64,000 bases of DNA from Chitinivibrionales bacterium (GCA_035516255.1 DATJAL010000061.1:1-64000), one strand, 5' to 3'; positions 16,973-25,785 are shown, numbered from the stretch's first letter. The notes: generated by a model from the sequence alone, not told the origin. Numbers and translations: made by a program.

Positions 16973-18214
16973 ATGACCGCTCAACGCAGAATCATGGCCG
17001 CAATTATCCTCGCACTGGCCGCAACAAATTTACAACTGAATGCCTGCACCGTATTTTGTATTCAGAAGGGCGACCAGCCGGTGGTCGGAAGGAACTATGA
17101 CTGGGGGTTCAACGAGTGCATCGTTTTCATCAATAAAAGCGGCTTGTCCAAGACCGCGTTTGCCTATTACGGCGAGGCGCCGGACAACCCGGCCCAATGG
17201 CTGTCCCGGTACGGCAGCGCGACGTTCTGCCAGTATGGACGCGAAAACGGGTTTGCTGGCATGAACGAGGCCGGATTGGTGGTGAACGGGCTGTACTTGA
17301 GCGAAGCGCAATACCCCGCTCCGGACGCGAGAAAATCGGTTTCCATGGATCAGTGGATCCAGTACCAGCTCGACAATTTCAGCACCGTGGACGAGGTCGT
17401 CGCGAGCGATAAAACCATCCGGATACGCCAGCCCTCTGGAGATTATTCCCGGGTGCATTTTTTCGTCACCGACAAGAGCGGGGCCACAGCGGTGATCGAG
17501 CACCTGAACGGCGTCATGGTGTGCCATACAGGCGCTGGCCTGCCCTATGCCGCGCTCACCAACGATACCTACGACAATTCCCTTGCTTACTTGAGCAAGG
17601 GACTGACCGATACGGCAAGCACCGGTTCACTTGACCGGTTCTTTCGCGCAGCGACTCTTTCGAAAAATTACGACACTGCCGTTGCAACCGGCACGTATGG
17701 GGAATACATTTTGTCAAGAACGGAGCAGGGATCTACCCAATACAGCGTTATCTTTGACCCAAAGGGCCTGTATGTGGTCTTTAAAAGCCAGTCCAACCAA
17801 CAATTCCGCTATTTCAACCTTGCATCGTTCGACATGTCATGCCGCACGCCGGTAAAAATGTTGAATGTGGAGGCCGTGGCCTCCGGGGACGCGACCGCTG
17901 GTTTCACGGACTATTCCACGCAGGCGAACGAAACGCTCATCCTGGACGCATGGGAAAACCTCGGAATAACCGTGTACCAGCCGGCGCTCGATTTTTTCGC
18001 ACAGTATCCGGAACAGTGTACATGTACCGATGCAGGCGTGGCCGGCGTAACGCGGAGCCTGCCGGCATGGAACTCATCCAGAGCAAGACTGTTCGATCTG
18101 CTGGGAAGGTTGCTGGGAACTGCAATCATCCGGTATCCCGCGCGGGCGGGGACAAAGGTGATGCTCCCGAAACAGTCATGCGCAGCGGCTGGAGTTATCA
18201 TCCAAGGCAAATGA
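16973..18214 (+). CDS. Secreted linear-amide C-N hydrolase (choloylglycine hydrolase / penicillin V acylase family)
   Basis: This Ntn-hydrolase family cleaves amide bonds such as those in bile salts, penicillin V or acyl-homoserine lactones. From the ATG at 16973 (GGAAGGA upstream) the product has 413 residues. A leader ends LQLNA and the mature protein would begin at Cys24 (CTVFCIQKG), the expected N-terminal nucleophile. GRNYDWGF supplies the Arg and Asp of the active site, and NENGFAGMNEAGLVVNGLYL-like spacing is visible around residues 95-120. The end, RARLFDLLGRLLGTAII ... AAGVIIQGK, matches the sorting-like tails of nearby glycanases, so export to the surface is likely. The substrate is unknown. 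The downstream barrel gene starts 17 bases after the stop. Confidence 0.88.
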   Translation: MTAQRRIMAAIILALAATNLQLNACTVFCIQKGDQPVVGRNYDWGFNECIVFINKSGLSKTAFAYYGEAPDNPAQWLSRYGSATFCQYGRENGFAGMNEAGLVVNGLYLSEAQYPAPDARKSVSMDQWIQYQLDNFSTVDEVVASDKTIRIRQPSGDYSRVHFFVTDKSGATAVIEHLNGVMVCHTGAGLPYAALTNDTYDNSLAYLSKGLTDTASTGSLDRFFRAATLSKNYDTAVATGTYGEYILSRTEQGSTQYSVIFDPKGLYVVFKSQSNQQFRYFNLASFDMSCRTPVKMLNVEAVASGDATAGFTDYSTQANETLILDAWENLGITVYQPALDFFAQYPEQCTCTDAGVAGVTRSLPAWNSSRARLFDLLGRLLGTAIIRYPARAGTKVMLPKQSCAAAGVIIQGK

Positions 18215-18231
18215 CCGTAAAAAGGATTCGT

Positions 18232-19167
18232 ATGAAACAGGTTGGCCCTGTTGTTGCCGCAATTTTTCTTGCAGTGAGCGTAGTAAGCGCCTTGCCGAAT
18301 GATTCACTCTCTATGCCGCCCGCGCAATCCTTCACCCTGCTGCCGGAATATTACATGCAGTTCGACATGTCCGCTTTTGCTCTCCAGCGCGATGCATTTT
18401 TCCGGCGCCAATATCTCGCCGAGCCCCACCCGGACCTGGACTTTTATTTGTTTTCGTTTAAGAGCTTCATCGCGATGGCATGGGACGTGGATTTCCTGTT
18501 CGGGCTCGGCGAGGTGCCGGGTGACAACGTGTTTACCAACCTCAACGTATCGCTGGGCTACGGCCCAGACCTCGAACTGCGGCTCCGCAACGCATGGGTG
18601 ACCGCCGGCCTCGAACACCGTTGTTTCCATGATATTGACAGAAAGGACTTCCCCATCGTCTGGTGGGACCGGCTGCACGCGGAGGCGTCGTCGCCCAACG
18701 CGCGCCTCAACACTTATTGGCGCACGCTCGTGGCCGACCGGGAATTTTCGTACAGAAACCGCGTCGCATGGCAGGCCGGGGCGGGATATTACCTCAAGGA
18801 ACTGTTCGGCTGGGTCGATCCGTATAAAATTGACGGGAACGATCCTTTCATATGGGATGCGTCGGCAAAATGCCGGTACGCGTTCTACAAGCGCCGCAGC
18901 TGGATTTTTTCCATGCGCGGCGAGACAACGGTGGGCAATTTCAGCCGCCTGGACGGCTCCCATGTCGCGAACGGGACCAACTGGTTCTGGCGCGAGGCCG
19001 TGGGCGTCGAGGCCTTTTTCATCCGCGGCGCGCGCGGCGGCTGCGTCTACGCGCTCTATGATCTCGACGACATGCCGGTGCAGCCAAGCGACCCGCCGTT
19101 CACCCTGGGCGATTCGCGGTTTTCACGGAACGGACTTTTGCAGATAGGAATTACCGTTTTTAATTAG
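18232..19167 (+). CDS. Outer-membrane barrel-like hypothetical protein
   Basis: AAAAAGGATTCGT precedes the ATG at 18232, giving a 311-residue product with signal peptide MKQVGPVVAAIFLAVSVVSA. Alternating strands (NVSLGYGPDLELRLRNAWVT; NGLLQIGITVFN at the end) and many Trp, Tyr and Phe residues suggest a beta-barrel. The WRTLVADREFSYRNRVAWQA segment resembles DUF1207-type or lipid A deacylase-like outer-membrane proteins, but I cannot assign a family. It appears co-transcribed with the amidase gene upstream. Confidence 0.75.
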   Translation: MKQVGPVVAAIFLAVSVVSALPNDSLSMPPAQSFTLLPEYYMQFDMSAFALQRDAFFRRQYLAEPHPDLDFYLFSFKSFIAMAWDVDFLFGLGEVPGDNVFTNLNVSLGYGPDLELRLRNAWVTAGLEHRCFHDIDRKDFPIVWWDRLHAEASSPNARLNTYWRTLVADREFSYRNRVAWQAGAGYYLKELFGWVDPYKIDGNDPFIWDASAKCRYAFYKRRSWIFSMRGETTVGNFSRLDGSHVANGTNWFWREAVGVEAFFIRGARGGCVYALYDLDDMPVQPSDPPFTLGDSRFSRNGLLQIGITVFN

Positions 19168-19275
19168 TCGTCATGTTCATTTCATCCCGTAATTTTGATG
19201 ATTTTAATTTTAGCAAACCACGTTCAGCCTCGTTATATTAACTGGTATCAAGCTTATGTCGGTTGAAAGGAAATT

Positions 19276-20232
19276 ATGAAAATTGTTGCTTCGATCGCTC
19301 TCGTTCCGCTTTTTCTTTTTCTGAATTGTTCCAATCCGCTGCAAAAAATACTTGACCAGTTCGACAGGACACCTGAGATCGACGCGTTCACCAAGGCGGT
19401 AAAGGTGAGCCTGCCGCTTGCCTACGCGGCGAACACCGCCATGGACGCGGTGAACGGGATTGTTCAACCGGGCGTCACCGTGGTGCGCACGCCGCCGAAC
19501 CCTGATTCCTTTCCGTGCAACGCTATCGTGACCATCTCAGTAACCCCGGCGCATCCGCTGCCGGTGGGTCCCACCACGGTGAACGGCGCCATGGTGGTCG
19601 CGGCGCTGTGGAGCGACTCGAACGCGGCGGTGGGGTCGGTGTTCTTTACAAACACGAATATCAAGGACGGCACCTTCTCGCTCAAGAACGTCGCCCTCGT
19701 ACCCATGGTGCGCGACACGTCAGGCACCATGGTGGTGTTCGCGTCCGAGGGCATCAACACCGATTCGGCCGAGACGTTCAACGCAACCGTCAAGCTCACG
19801 GATTCCGCGGTGAAGGTGCAGCTCGGCGGCGTGCCCACTACGCTTCCCACCGACAGCTCACTCGCCGTGAACCAGAAGGCATGGATCACCATTGCAAAGC
19901 TGCCCGCCGGCGGCGTTTTGGGACAGGAGACCTACACGCTGTACGGCGCGAGCCAGTATCTGGGTGTCAGCCCCTCAACCACGGATGTGGTCCAGGCCGT
20001 TATGCTCGCGGTAACGATGAAACCCTTCGCATGCCGCAGTAACCCTCTCGTCTCAACCCAGACCACGGGCTATGCCATGATCCTCGACCTTAAAGTGAAT
20101 ACGAATATCGAGATGGGAACCACGATACTGGGGTTCGGCAACGCATGCGATGGAAAAGGGATCATACGGCTCGCGACCGGCTGCTATATCATGAAGACCG
20201 GGTCGACCGTGGCGTTGAATTTGGATAAATAA
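19276..20232 (+). CDS. Hypothetical lipoprotein
   Basis: The 318-residue product begins MKIVASIALVPLFLFLNCSN, with Cys18 the likely lipidated residue. GAAAGGAAATT precedes the ATG. The sequence is dominated by beta-forming Val/Thr stretches (VTISVTPAHPLPVGPTTVNG; TSGTMVVFASEG), as in surface-exposed Ig-like or adhesin-like proteins. No family was recognised. It stands between the amidase/barrel pair and the expansin gene, all in the same orientation. Confidence 0.75.
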   Translation: MKIVASIALVPLFLFLNCSNPLQKILDQFDRTPEIDAFTKAVKVSLPLAYAANTAMDAVNGIVQPGVTVVRTPPNPDSFPCNAIVTISVTPAHPLPVGPTTVNGAMVVAALWSDSNAAVGSVFFTNTNIKDGTFSLKNVALVPMVRDTSGTMVVFASEGINTDSAETFNATVKLTDSAVKVQLGGVPTTLPTDSSLAVNQKAWITIAKLPAGGVLGQETYTLYGASQYLGVSPSTTDVVQAVMLAVTMKPFACRSNPLVSTQTTGYAMILDLKVNTNIEMGTTILGFGNACDGKGIIRLATGCYIMKTGSTVALNLDK

Positions 20233-20235
20233 AAA

Positions 20236-20302
20236 GATTTCTCGCAAAAGGACGCAAAGATCGCCCGAGAATAAGATTGCCACAGAGACACAGAGAAAAA
20301 TA
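20236..20302 (+). repeat. Repeat C copy upstream of the expansin gene
   Basis: TTTCTCGCAAAAGGACGCAAAG is followed by GATTGCCACAGAGACACAG and AGAAAAATA. It directly precedes the AGGAGG ribosome site of the expansin gene, so the transcript leader of that gene is partly made of repeat sequence. It is similar to 4284-4313. Confidence 0.55.
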
Positions 20303-20312
20303 GGAGGCGAGA

Positions 20313-21233
20313 GTGAACGTCGAGGTGTTTGCAAAATACTGTCCTTTGTCAATTATTATCATGATAGGATTCTCTTCACTCTCCGCCCAACCCGACTCCG
20401 GCAACATCATCCACGCCGGCCAGGCCACCTATTATGCGGCCACGGGCGACGGCAACTGCATGTTCGGCCCGTCGCCCAATGATCTCATGGTGGTCGCCAT
20501 GAACAATACGGAATACGACAGTGCCTCGGTATGCGGCGCTTCCATTCATGTCAAGGGACGCTTGGGTGAGGTGACGGTGCGCATCGTTGACCGGTGCCCC
20601 GAATGCCCGAAGGGCAACATCGACATGAGCCCGCAGGCGTTTGCGAAAATAGACGACACGATCCTCGGCCGCGTGCCGGTAACGTGGTGGTACGTTGAAA
20701 CGCAGGTGACGGGCCCCATCCAATACCGCGTGAAGACGGGCAGCAACGCCTGGTGGATCGGCATCCAGATCCTCAATCATAGAACGCCAGTTGTCAAGGT
20801 CGAGGCGCTTTACAACGGCGCATGGGCGAACGTCCCCCGCACGGACTACAACTACTTCGTTGACACGAGCGGGCTCGGGCCCGGACCGTTCACCCTGCGT
20901 GTCACCGATTTTTACGGCCAGCAATTGGTGGACACCAATATTCCCCTTTCGCCCGACGCCATTACAAACGGACTGGCGAATTTTTCGAGTCATTCGGCGG
21001 TGATCGCCATGTCTTCCGGAATGAAAATAAATAAAAAGGATCGTGCATTTATTTCAATGAATTTAGGCGGCGGATTTGAAAAATTTCAGGCGGCGGACGT
21101 GTTTGATGTTTTTGCGGTGGATGGAAGTTTCGTCCACAGAACTAACGTGGACGGAATGAAAACATTACGTGCGGGGAAAAATACTGCAAGTGGGGTTTTT
21201 ATTGTTAGGCCGGTCGACTTTGTAAAATATTAG
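20313..21233 (+). CDS. Bacterial expansin-like protein (DPBB domain plus CBM63-like domain) with tail
   Basis: Expansins loosen cellulose networks without hydrolysis. The GTG start is supported by TAGGAGG seven bases upstream. After a signal peptide (to about residue 25) the double-psi beta-barrel spans about 33-130. GQATYY, VDRCPEC with Asp93 and GNIDMS with Asp104 correspond in order and spacing to Thr12, Asp71 and Asp82 of B. subtilis EXLX1. The second domain (about 131-230) has the paired Trp147-Trp148 and Tyr residues that line the cellulose-binding face. An additional 75 residues ending ASGVFIVRPVDFVKY form the sorting-like tail seen on other secreted proteins here. The product likely acts outside the cell on plant cell wall cellulose. 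Confidence 0.9.
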   Translation: MNVEVFAKYCPLSIIIMIGFSSLSAQPDSGNIIHAGQATYYAATGDGNCMFGPSPNDLMVVAMNNTEYDSASVCGASIHVKGRLGEVTVRIVDRCPECPKGNIDMSPQAFAKIDDTILGRVPVTWWYVETQVTGPIQYRVKTGSNAWWIGIQILNHRTPVVKVEALYNGAWANVPRTDYNYFVDTSGLGPGPFTLRVTDFYGQQLVDTNIPLSPDAITNGLANFSSHSAVIAMSSGMKINKKDRAFISMNLGGGFEKFQAADVFDVFAVDGSFVHRTNVDGMKTLRAGKNTASGVFIVRPVDFVKY

Positions 21234-21311
21234 CAACCCTTAGAAGATTATTAGCATTCATTCCACATAGCTAAAATAAAGAAGTATACTCCATATCGAT
21301 TCATTTGAACC

Positions 21312-21475
21312 GCCGCTTCAAGGGTGCGCCCAGCGGAAGGTTCGGGTTTGCCCCCGGCCACACCCAGGAGAGGGGAGTGGGTGCAGATCACCGCCGCCGC
21401 ATTGGTTTCTTTTTTAGCAAGGGGCGGCGGAAGCTGCACCCCGGGGGAGATACTTCTCCCCCGAATCATTTTTAT
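21312..21475 (+). repeat. Family A structured repeat, copy A3
   Basis: GGGTGCGCCC (21322-21331) pairs with GGCCACACCC (21357-21365). The middle helix pairs GGGTGCAG and CCGCCGCC with GGCGGCGG and CTGCACCC. The terminal hairpin is GGGGGAGATACTTCTCCCCC (21443-21462), followed by a T-rich run. It lies between convergent genes and ends seven bases from the subtilase stop. Confidence 0.65.
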
Positions 21476-21481
21476 TTTTAA

Positions 21482-23707
21482 TTAAAATCTTGTAAAAACC
21501 TGCTCAATTCCCTTCCCGCCCTTCCATCGAGCCTTCGCCACAAAGCAGCCTTTGGCGATAATCTGAGGAACGACGACCGCACGGCCTGGCTGCATGGGAA
21601 GGGAAGCGCACAATCTCCCTCGTAAATCGAACACGTCAACGAATATTTCTTTTGCGTCTTTAACGCCCGGTCCGGCCAGCGAAAGCATGTCGCCGCCGCT
21701 GAGCACCAGCAGGATGGTGCGGGCCGTCACCATGGAGGCCGCCCCTAACCGCGTTGACATGACAGGAATCCCCATGCTCTCGATCGCCGCAAGCGCGTTG
21801 ACCTTTCCAGCGCCCCAGCGCACATCCGGCGTGGTGATGTTCCCCGTGTATTTGTCCTTTGTTGCGGTGTTCTGCAGGGTTTGCACCACGGTCTGGGGGG
21901 TGAGGGTCTTGTCGGCCTCGAGCATGAGCGCGATGATGCCCGCCACGATCGGCGCGGACACCGAGGTACCCTGGGTCCACCCATAGCGGCCGCGCGTGTT
22001 GCTGTGGTCCGGCCACACGGCAGTCCGGCCCGTCTCCTCGGCTTGAGAGCTCATGGCACCCGTGATGATACGGCCGCCGGCGCAAATCTCGGGTTTTACC
22101 CTTCCGTCAACCGTGGGCCCGATGCTCGACCACGGTGCCCACTGGTACAGCGTGGTGTCGCCGATGCCGGTCACGGTGCCGTCATAAAGCGGCTGTACGG
22201 TTTTGCTGAAATAACTGCCCACCGAAATGATCGTCTTTGCCGTGCCGCCCACCTCGTCGATTGTGGTGATGGTGTCGCCGTCGGAAAATCCCGGCAGGCT
22301 CAACCCGCTGAAATTCTGTTTGTAGCAGTTCCACGCGTGGATGGTTTGGACGGTGGTTGACGCCAGGCGCACGCCGGGAACAAGGTTCATGCCGTTGGCA
22401 TACATCGCAACCTCAATGTGCGGCTTGAGGTTGGCGGCATTGCGGCGCTCGACATAGGTGTAGAATATCATCGTGTCGGGGCCGGTCGCGCTATTGGGAT
22501 ATAACACCGTGTCTATGGATTGGAAGTTGACGCTGGTAGTGAGCACGCGGCCGCTTTTTTTATATGCCATTGTTGTGAGGTCGATGAAATAGATGGTGTC
22601 GGTGAACGCCTTGTTGGGCTCGCCCCAGATGTCTGCATAGGAATAGGCATAGTGATGGACATCGGTGGGGCTTAGGGAATCGATGATTATTTCAGGCCAG
22701 ACCCATGTTCCTCCTGCCCCGCCCGCCGGGAGCGTGAATTTAATGTGCGCCTTTAAGTTCCCATCGTTGCCCGCGGCGCCCACGATGATGTGGCCTGCGC
22801 CTGAGAGCTGGTCGATGGTTTGGTCCATGAGCGACGTGCCGTCGTGAGGCCCTTCCTGGATGCCGATGCTCATGTTCACCACGCACGGCATGGCAAGGGA
22901 ATCGGCGATCGAAAAAACCCACTTGAGCCCGTCGATGAAATTTGCAACGCTGTTGCCGTATTTCACCGCGATGATGCCGGCCTGTGGCGCTGCACCCCAG
23001 AACGGGTGGGTGGTATCGGAGCCTGCGCCGCAACTCGCGACAATTGTGCCATGTCCCGACTCTTGCGTGCCGAACAAGGTGTCCTGGTCGATTTCCTTCT
23101 GCATTTTAACGAGCCCGTAGCCGTACGGTTTGGGTGGAATCCCCGATGTATCGGTCTGGTCCCACATCGCAATGAAACGAGTGTGGCCCAGCGAATCGAG
23201 GAAATCAGGGTGATGGGGCTCGAACCCCGTATCAAGAAAACCGATGAGCACGCCTTTGCCCGTGAAATGTTTGGTTAGATAGTTGGGTGCCCTGCCCTGC
23301 ACTTCATTGATATGCGCCTGGTTCCGCGCCGAATCCATGGTGGGGTAGAATTTCGTGCGGTTGTCCACGAACAGGATGCCGTCAACCGCGGTGAGGTACG
23401 GTGCCGTGCTTTCGCAACCTTCGAGGGTGATGACGTCGCCGATGCGCGATATCAACCGCCAGCCGGCTGCCGTGAGGCCCGATTCGGAAAATGAGGCGTC
23501 CACCAAGGCCGCAACGCGGATGGTTTTTTTGCATCCGGACTTTTGTACGTCCTGTACTGCGGCGCGAAGGTTTTCTTTTGTCGGATACTTCGGGTGTTTT
23601 TGAAGCTCGAACGTACCGAGATAGGGTCCAAAATTTCTGCAAAAAGCGGGATTGAACGAGGCCAGGATCATAAAACAGATAATTAACAGGCACGTCCGGT
23701 AAATCAT
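21482..23707 (-). CDS. Secreted S8 family subtilisin-like serine protease
   Basis: The ATG at 23707 gives a 741-residue product with signal peptide MIYRTCLLIICFMILASFNP; the longer frame adds 48 residues before it. A propeptide-like region runs to about residue 145. The subtilase triad is Asp159 (FLDTGFEPHHPD), His219 (ESGHGTIVAS) and Ser582 (QGTSVSAPIVAG), with the oxyanion Asn in AAGNDGN (about 313). A long insert (about 325-480) lies between Asn and Ser, as in peptidase S8 proteins with Bacteroides-like jelly-roll insertions. The C-terminus ends in a tail (IFVDVFDLRGRLCASLP) resembling sorting tails of neighbours. The function is extracellular proteolysis, perhaps maturation of surface proteins. 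It appears to be monocistronic. Confidence 0.92.
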   Translation of the reverse strand: MIYRTCLLIICFMILASFNPAFCRNFGPYLGTFELQKHPKYPTKENLRAAVQDVQKSGCKKTIRVAALVDASFSESGLTAAGWRLISRIGDVITLEGCESTAPYLTAVDGILFVDNRTKFYPTMDSARNQAHINEVQGRAPNYLTKHFTGKGVLIGFLDTGFEPHHPDFLDSLGHTRFIAMWDQTDTSGIPPKPYGYGLVKMQKEIDQDTLFGTQESGHGTIVASCGAGSDTTHPFWGAAPQAGIIAVKYGNSVANFIDGLKWVFSIADSLAMPCVVNMSIGIQEGPHDGTSLMDQTIDQLSGAGHIIVGAAGNDGNLKAHIKFTLPAGGAGGTWVWPEIIIDSLSPTDVHHYAYSYADIWGEPNKAFTDTIYFIDLTTMAYKKSGRVLTTSVNFQSIDTVLYPNSATGPDTMIFYTYVERRNAANLKPHIEVAMYANGMNLVPGVRLASTTVQTIHAWNCYKQNFSGLSLPGFSDGDTITTIDEVGGTAKTIISVGSYFSKTVQPLYDGTVTGIGDTTLYQWAPWSSIGPTVDGRVKPEICAGGRIITGAMSSQAEETGRTAVWPDHSNTRGRYGWTQGTSVSAPIVAGIIALMLEADKTLTPQTVVQTLQNTATKDKYTGNITTPDVRWGAGKVNALAAIESMGIPVMSTRLGAASMVTARTILLVLSGGDMLSLAGPGVKDAKEIFVDVFDLRGRLCASLPMQPGRAVVVPQIIAKGCFVAKARWKGGKGIEQVFTRF

Positions 23708-23789
23708 GGTAATCTCCACCCAGTCCTTCAATGTATTAATAATATTATAGCACTTGTGGGCGGGATTTGCCAAAAAATGTTTATAAGAA

Positions 23790-23905
23790 TGTTGAAGGGC
23801 AAGTCTGCCTTTGACCCACCGGCTTCCGCCCGCGCCTTGAATATGATGCAAAAAAAATGCCTGCGCGGCGGCGATCCGACTTCATCCCGCCCCCTCAATG
23901 GGAGA
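23790..23905 (-). repeat. Degenerate inverted family A-like repeat
   Basis: Read on the minus strand, ATCGCCGCCGCGC pairs with GCGCGGGCGG across an AT-rich loop, followed by GAAGCCGGTGGG, as in the inverted copy at 6512. A separate CCCCCTCAATGGGAGAGGGGG hairpin lies at its right side (about 23889). The terminal hairpin expected near 23790 has decayed to AAGTCTGCCTTTGACCC. Confidence 0.4.
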
Positions 23906-24036
23906 GGGGGAAAATATGGAGTGAAAATTATTATTGGTGGCTGGTGATCCAATCTTGGGAGCACGAGCTTTTACACGGTCAGAAAAATATTGTAGCTCTT
24001 TAGGATGCCTGAAATATTTATACTTTACAACTGCTG

Positions 24037-24170
24037 TTTGCGGGCGCGCCCAACGGATGCGAGAATTTTGCAACGGTGGTACCCGGCTGCACCGAGGAGG
24101 GGCAGCCAGAGACCCTGCAGGCCGGAGGCTGAGGTGGCTCGATCGAGGGGGAGCTTCCCCCACCAGATTG
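24037..24170 (+). repeat. Family A structured repeat, copy A4
   Basis: GGGCGCGCCC (24042-24051) pairs with GGCTGCACC (24085-24093), and the terminal hairpin GGGGGAGCTTCCCCC (24146-24161) is followed by ACCAGATTGTATTTTAT. The hairpin ends only 23 bases before the ATG of the GIY-YIG gene, which has no obvious ribosome site. Confidence 0.65.
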
Positions 24171-24183
24171 TATTTTATCACTA

Positions 24184-24474
24184 ATGAAATATAAGAAGAT
24201 TAAACAAGCCTGGTTTGTTTACATTCTGGAGTGCGGGGACGGCACGTTCTACACCGGGATCACCAATAATCTGGAAGGCCGGATCAGGGCTCACCGATCG
24301 GGCAGGGGGGCGAAATATACGCGGGGCAGGCTGCCGCTGAAATTGGTCTGTTCGATATCCTGCAGGAACAAAAGCACGGCGCTTAAAAAAGAATACGCTG
24401 TAAAACGGCATTCGAAGAAGGACAAGCTGGCAATGATCAGAACATCATCAAGTGTGCAGGAGGATGAATTTTAA
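24184..24474 (+). CDS. GIY-YIG nuclease domain protein (UPF0213/YhbQ type)
   Basis: This is a small single-domain protein of 96 residues. WFVYILECGDGTFYTGITNN at 10-29 contains the GIY-YIG equivalents (VYI...YTG), Arg33 lies in GRIRAHRSGRGAKYT, and Glu70 is in KKEYAVKRHSKKDK; together they form the one-domain catalytic set of this nuclease superfamily. Members of this type cut or nick DNA in vitro, with poorly known roles in repair. It lies directly downstream of a family A repeat and is convergent with the yceH-like gene, only four bases apart. There is no Shine-Dalgarno sequence, so translation may be leaderless or rely on the repeat leader. Confidence 0.88.
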   Translation: MKYKKIKQAWFVYILECGDGTFYTGITNNLEGRIRAHRSGRGAKYTRGRLPLKLVCSISCRNKSTALKKEYAVKRHSKKDKLAMIRTSSSVQEDEF

Positions 24475-24478
24475 TACA

Positions 24479-25222
24479 CTATTGCGGCTTTTTTAACGCG
24501 ATAATCGCCTGCTTCAAAGTCACAACCTCCTCTAAGAGCATTGCGACCTTCTGCTCCACGACGGAAAGCCTGTCGTTCAGGGGAAGCCCCGTAGCAGGAG
24601 CGGCGGCCTGCGGCACGGCTGCAACAGCCTCGGACGGACCCGGCTGCGCCGCCGCATCACCCGAAAAGAGGTGCGCGTAACGCTGTTCTTTTCTTCCCGG
24701 CTGCTTAGGCAGCTTGACAATGAGGGGGCCGTTCTCCCAGTTCATGAGTTTCTGGATCGTCGTCTCCAGTTCGGCAGGATCTTTGAACGAATACATCCTG
24801 CCCGTGACGCCGCGCAGCTCCCCGCCGGTGAGCGGGCCGCGGAGCATGAGCGCGGTGAGAACGGCAAGCTCGGGCCGCATCTGGTTGGTGGCGACGGTGC
24901 GGCCATTCACGATGCTGTCCTGGTGCGTTGCGCCCGTCTCACCCTTTATGGCTGAAAGCCTGGCGGGAAGGCTGTGTTCGTACTTGGGGACCCTGCCGCC
25001 GGCGGTTGACATCTGCCACGCCAGATCCTTCGAGCGAAGCGTCGTGAGCGTGGCGCTCACCTCCTCCTCGGAAAGCGACATCACCGGGTCGCGGTTGTTT
25101 TTCTGGTTGCACGCCAGCACCAGCGCATTGAGCGAGAGGGGGTAGTATTCGGGCGTGGTGAGTTCCTTTTCGACAAGCGACCCGAGCACGCGCGCTTCGA
25201 CGGGGGAGAGGGTGATGTCCAT
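24479..25222 (-). CDS. YceH family protein (DUF480, UPF0502)
   Basis: From the ATG at 25222 (GGACACCGT-type leader; the longer frame adds 14 residues) the product has 247 residues. It starts MDITLSPVEARVLGSLVEKE and includes LTTPEYYPLSLNALVLACNQ, LRxKDLA and MRPELAVLTALMLRGPLTGG, the tandem winged-helix hallmark of YceH/DUF480. The function is unclear; the fold suggests DNA binding. The last 45 residues hold an Ala/Pro-rich linker and a coiled-coil-like segment (LNDRLSVVEQKVAMLLEEVV) probably used for oligomerisation. Confidence 0.9.
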   Translation of the reverse strand: MDITLSPVEARVLGSLVEKELTTPEYYPLSLNALVLACNQKNNRDPVMSLSEEEVSATLTTLRSKDLAWQMSTAGGRVPKYEHSLPARLSAIKGETGATHQDSIVNGRTVATNQMRPELAVLTALMLRGPLTGGELRGVTGRMYSFKDPAELETTIQKLMNWENGPLIVKLPKQPGRKEQRYAHLFSGDAAAQPGPSEAVAAVPQAAAPATGLPLNDRLSVVEQKVAMLLEEVVTLKQAIIALKKPQ

Positions 25223-25342
25223 GGGACGGTGTCCTTTCTTTAATTGGATAACTACAAATAGCAAAAATAAATATTCGCCAGTGAATTTAAAAAAAATGTC
25301 GGGGGAAGTCCAGCCTGTCTCACAAACTACTTAAATAATCAT
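25223..25342. other. AT-rich gap with remnant of an inverted family A hairpin
   Basis: TCGGGGGAAGTCC at about 25299 matches the terminal hairpin start of inverted family A copies but the partner arm is lost. It directly precedes the inverted family B copy. Nothing else was recognised. Confidence 0.35.
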
Positions 25343-25547
25343 GGCGCCTGCCGGTCACGGCACCGGCAACTTTTCCGCCCTTCCTGTTGGGCGGGTTGAT
25401 CCTTCCGGTCTCGCCTTCGGCTCGGGCAACTTGGCCCCTTTATGCTTGACGGCGAGGGCCGGGCAGCACCGCGCTTTGGCGACGGCCTCCGGGTCGCCCC
25501 TGGCGCGGCGGCGGAGTTCCTGTTAGTCAATAACTATTGGCGGCGCC
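25343..25547 (-). repeat. Family B structured repeat, full-length inverted copy (B2)
   Basis: It is bounded by GGCGCC at both ends. Read on the minus strand the order is TTGACTAACAGGAACTCCGC, GCGCGGTGCTGCCCGG, GCCCGAGCCGAAGGCGAGAC and finally TTGCCGGTGCCGTGACCGG before GGCGCC. These blocks recur in order at 6793/7241, 33425 (5' half) and 44105. It is followed by a family A copy on the right. Confidence 0.55.
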
Positions 25548-25616
25548 AATCGGGCTTAACCTTCTTTCCAAATTATTTGTTTTAAGGTTATTAAAAAAGT
25601 AATGTTACTTAACAAC

Positions 25617-25785
25617 TGCTCACCGCGGGTGCGCCCAACAGAAGGTTGAATCTCGCGACTATCAGTACCCGGCCGCACCCAGGAGGGGGTTGCGGGAGAC
25701 CGGCCGCGCAATTTCGGGAAAGAAAATATTACAGAACATTGGGAAGCGCGGACGGACTGGAGTGAGGGGGAATCGTCCCCCACAA
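25617..25785 (+). repeat. Family A structured repeat, copy A5
   Basis: GGGTGCGCCC (25627-25636) pairs with GGCCGCACCC (25671-25680). The middle stem is GACCGGCCGCGC with GCGCGGACGG, and the terminal hairpin is GGGGGAATCGTCCCCC (25766-25781). It ends about 65 bases before the ATG at 25848. Confidence 0.65.
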
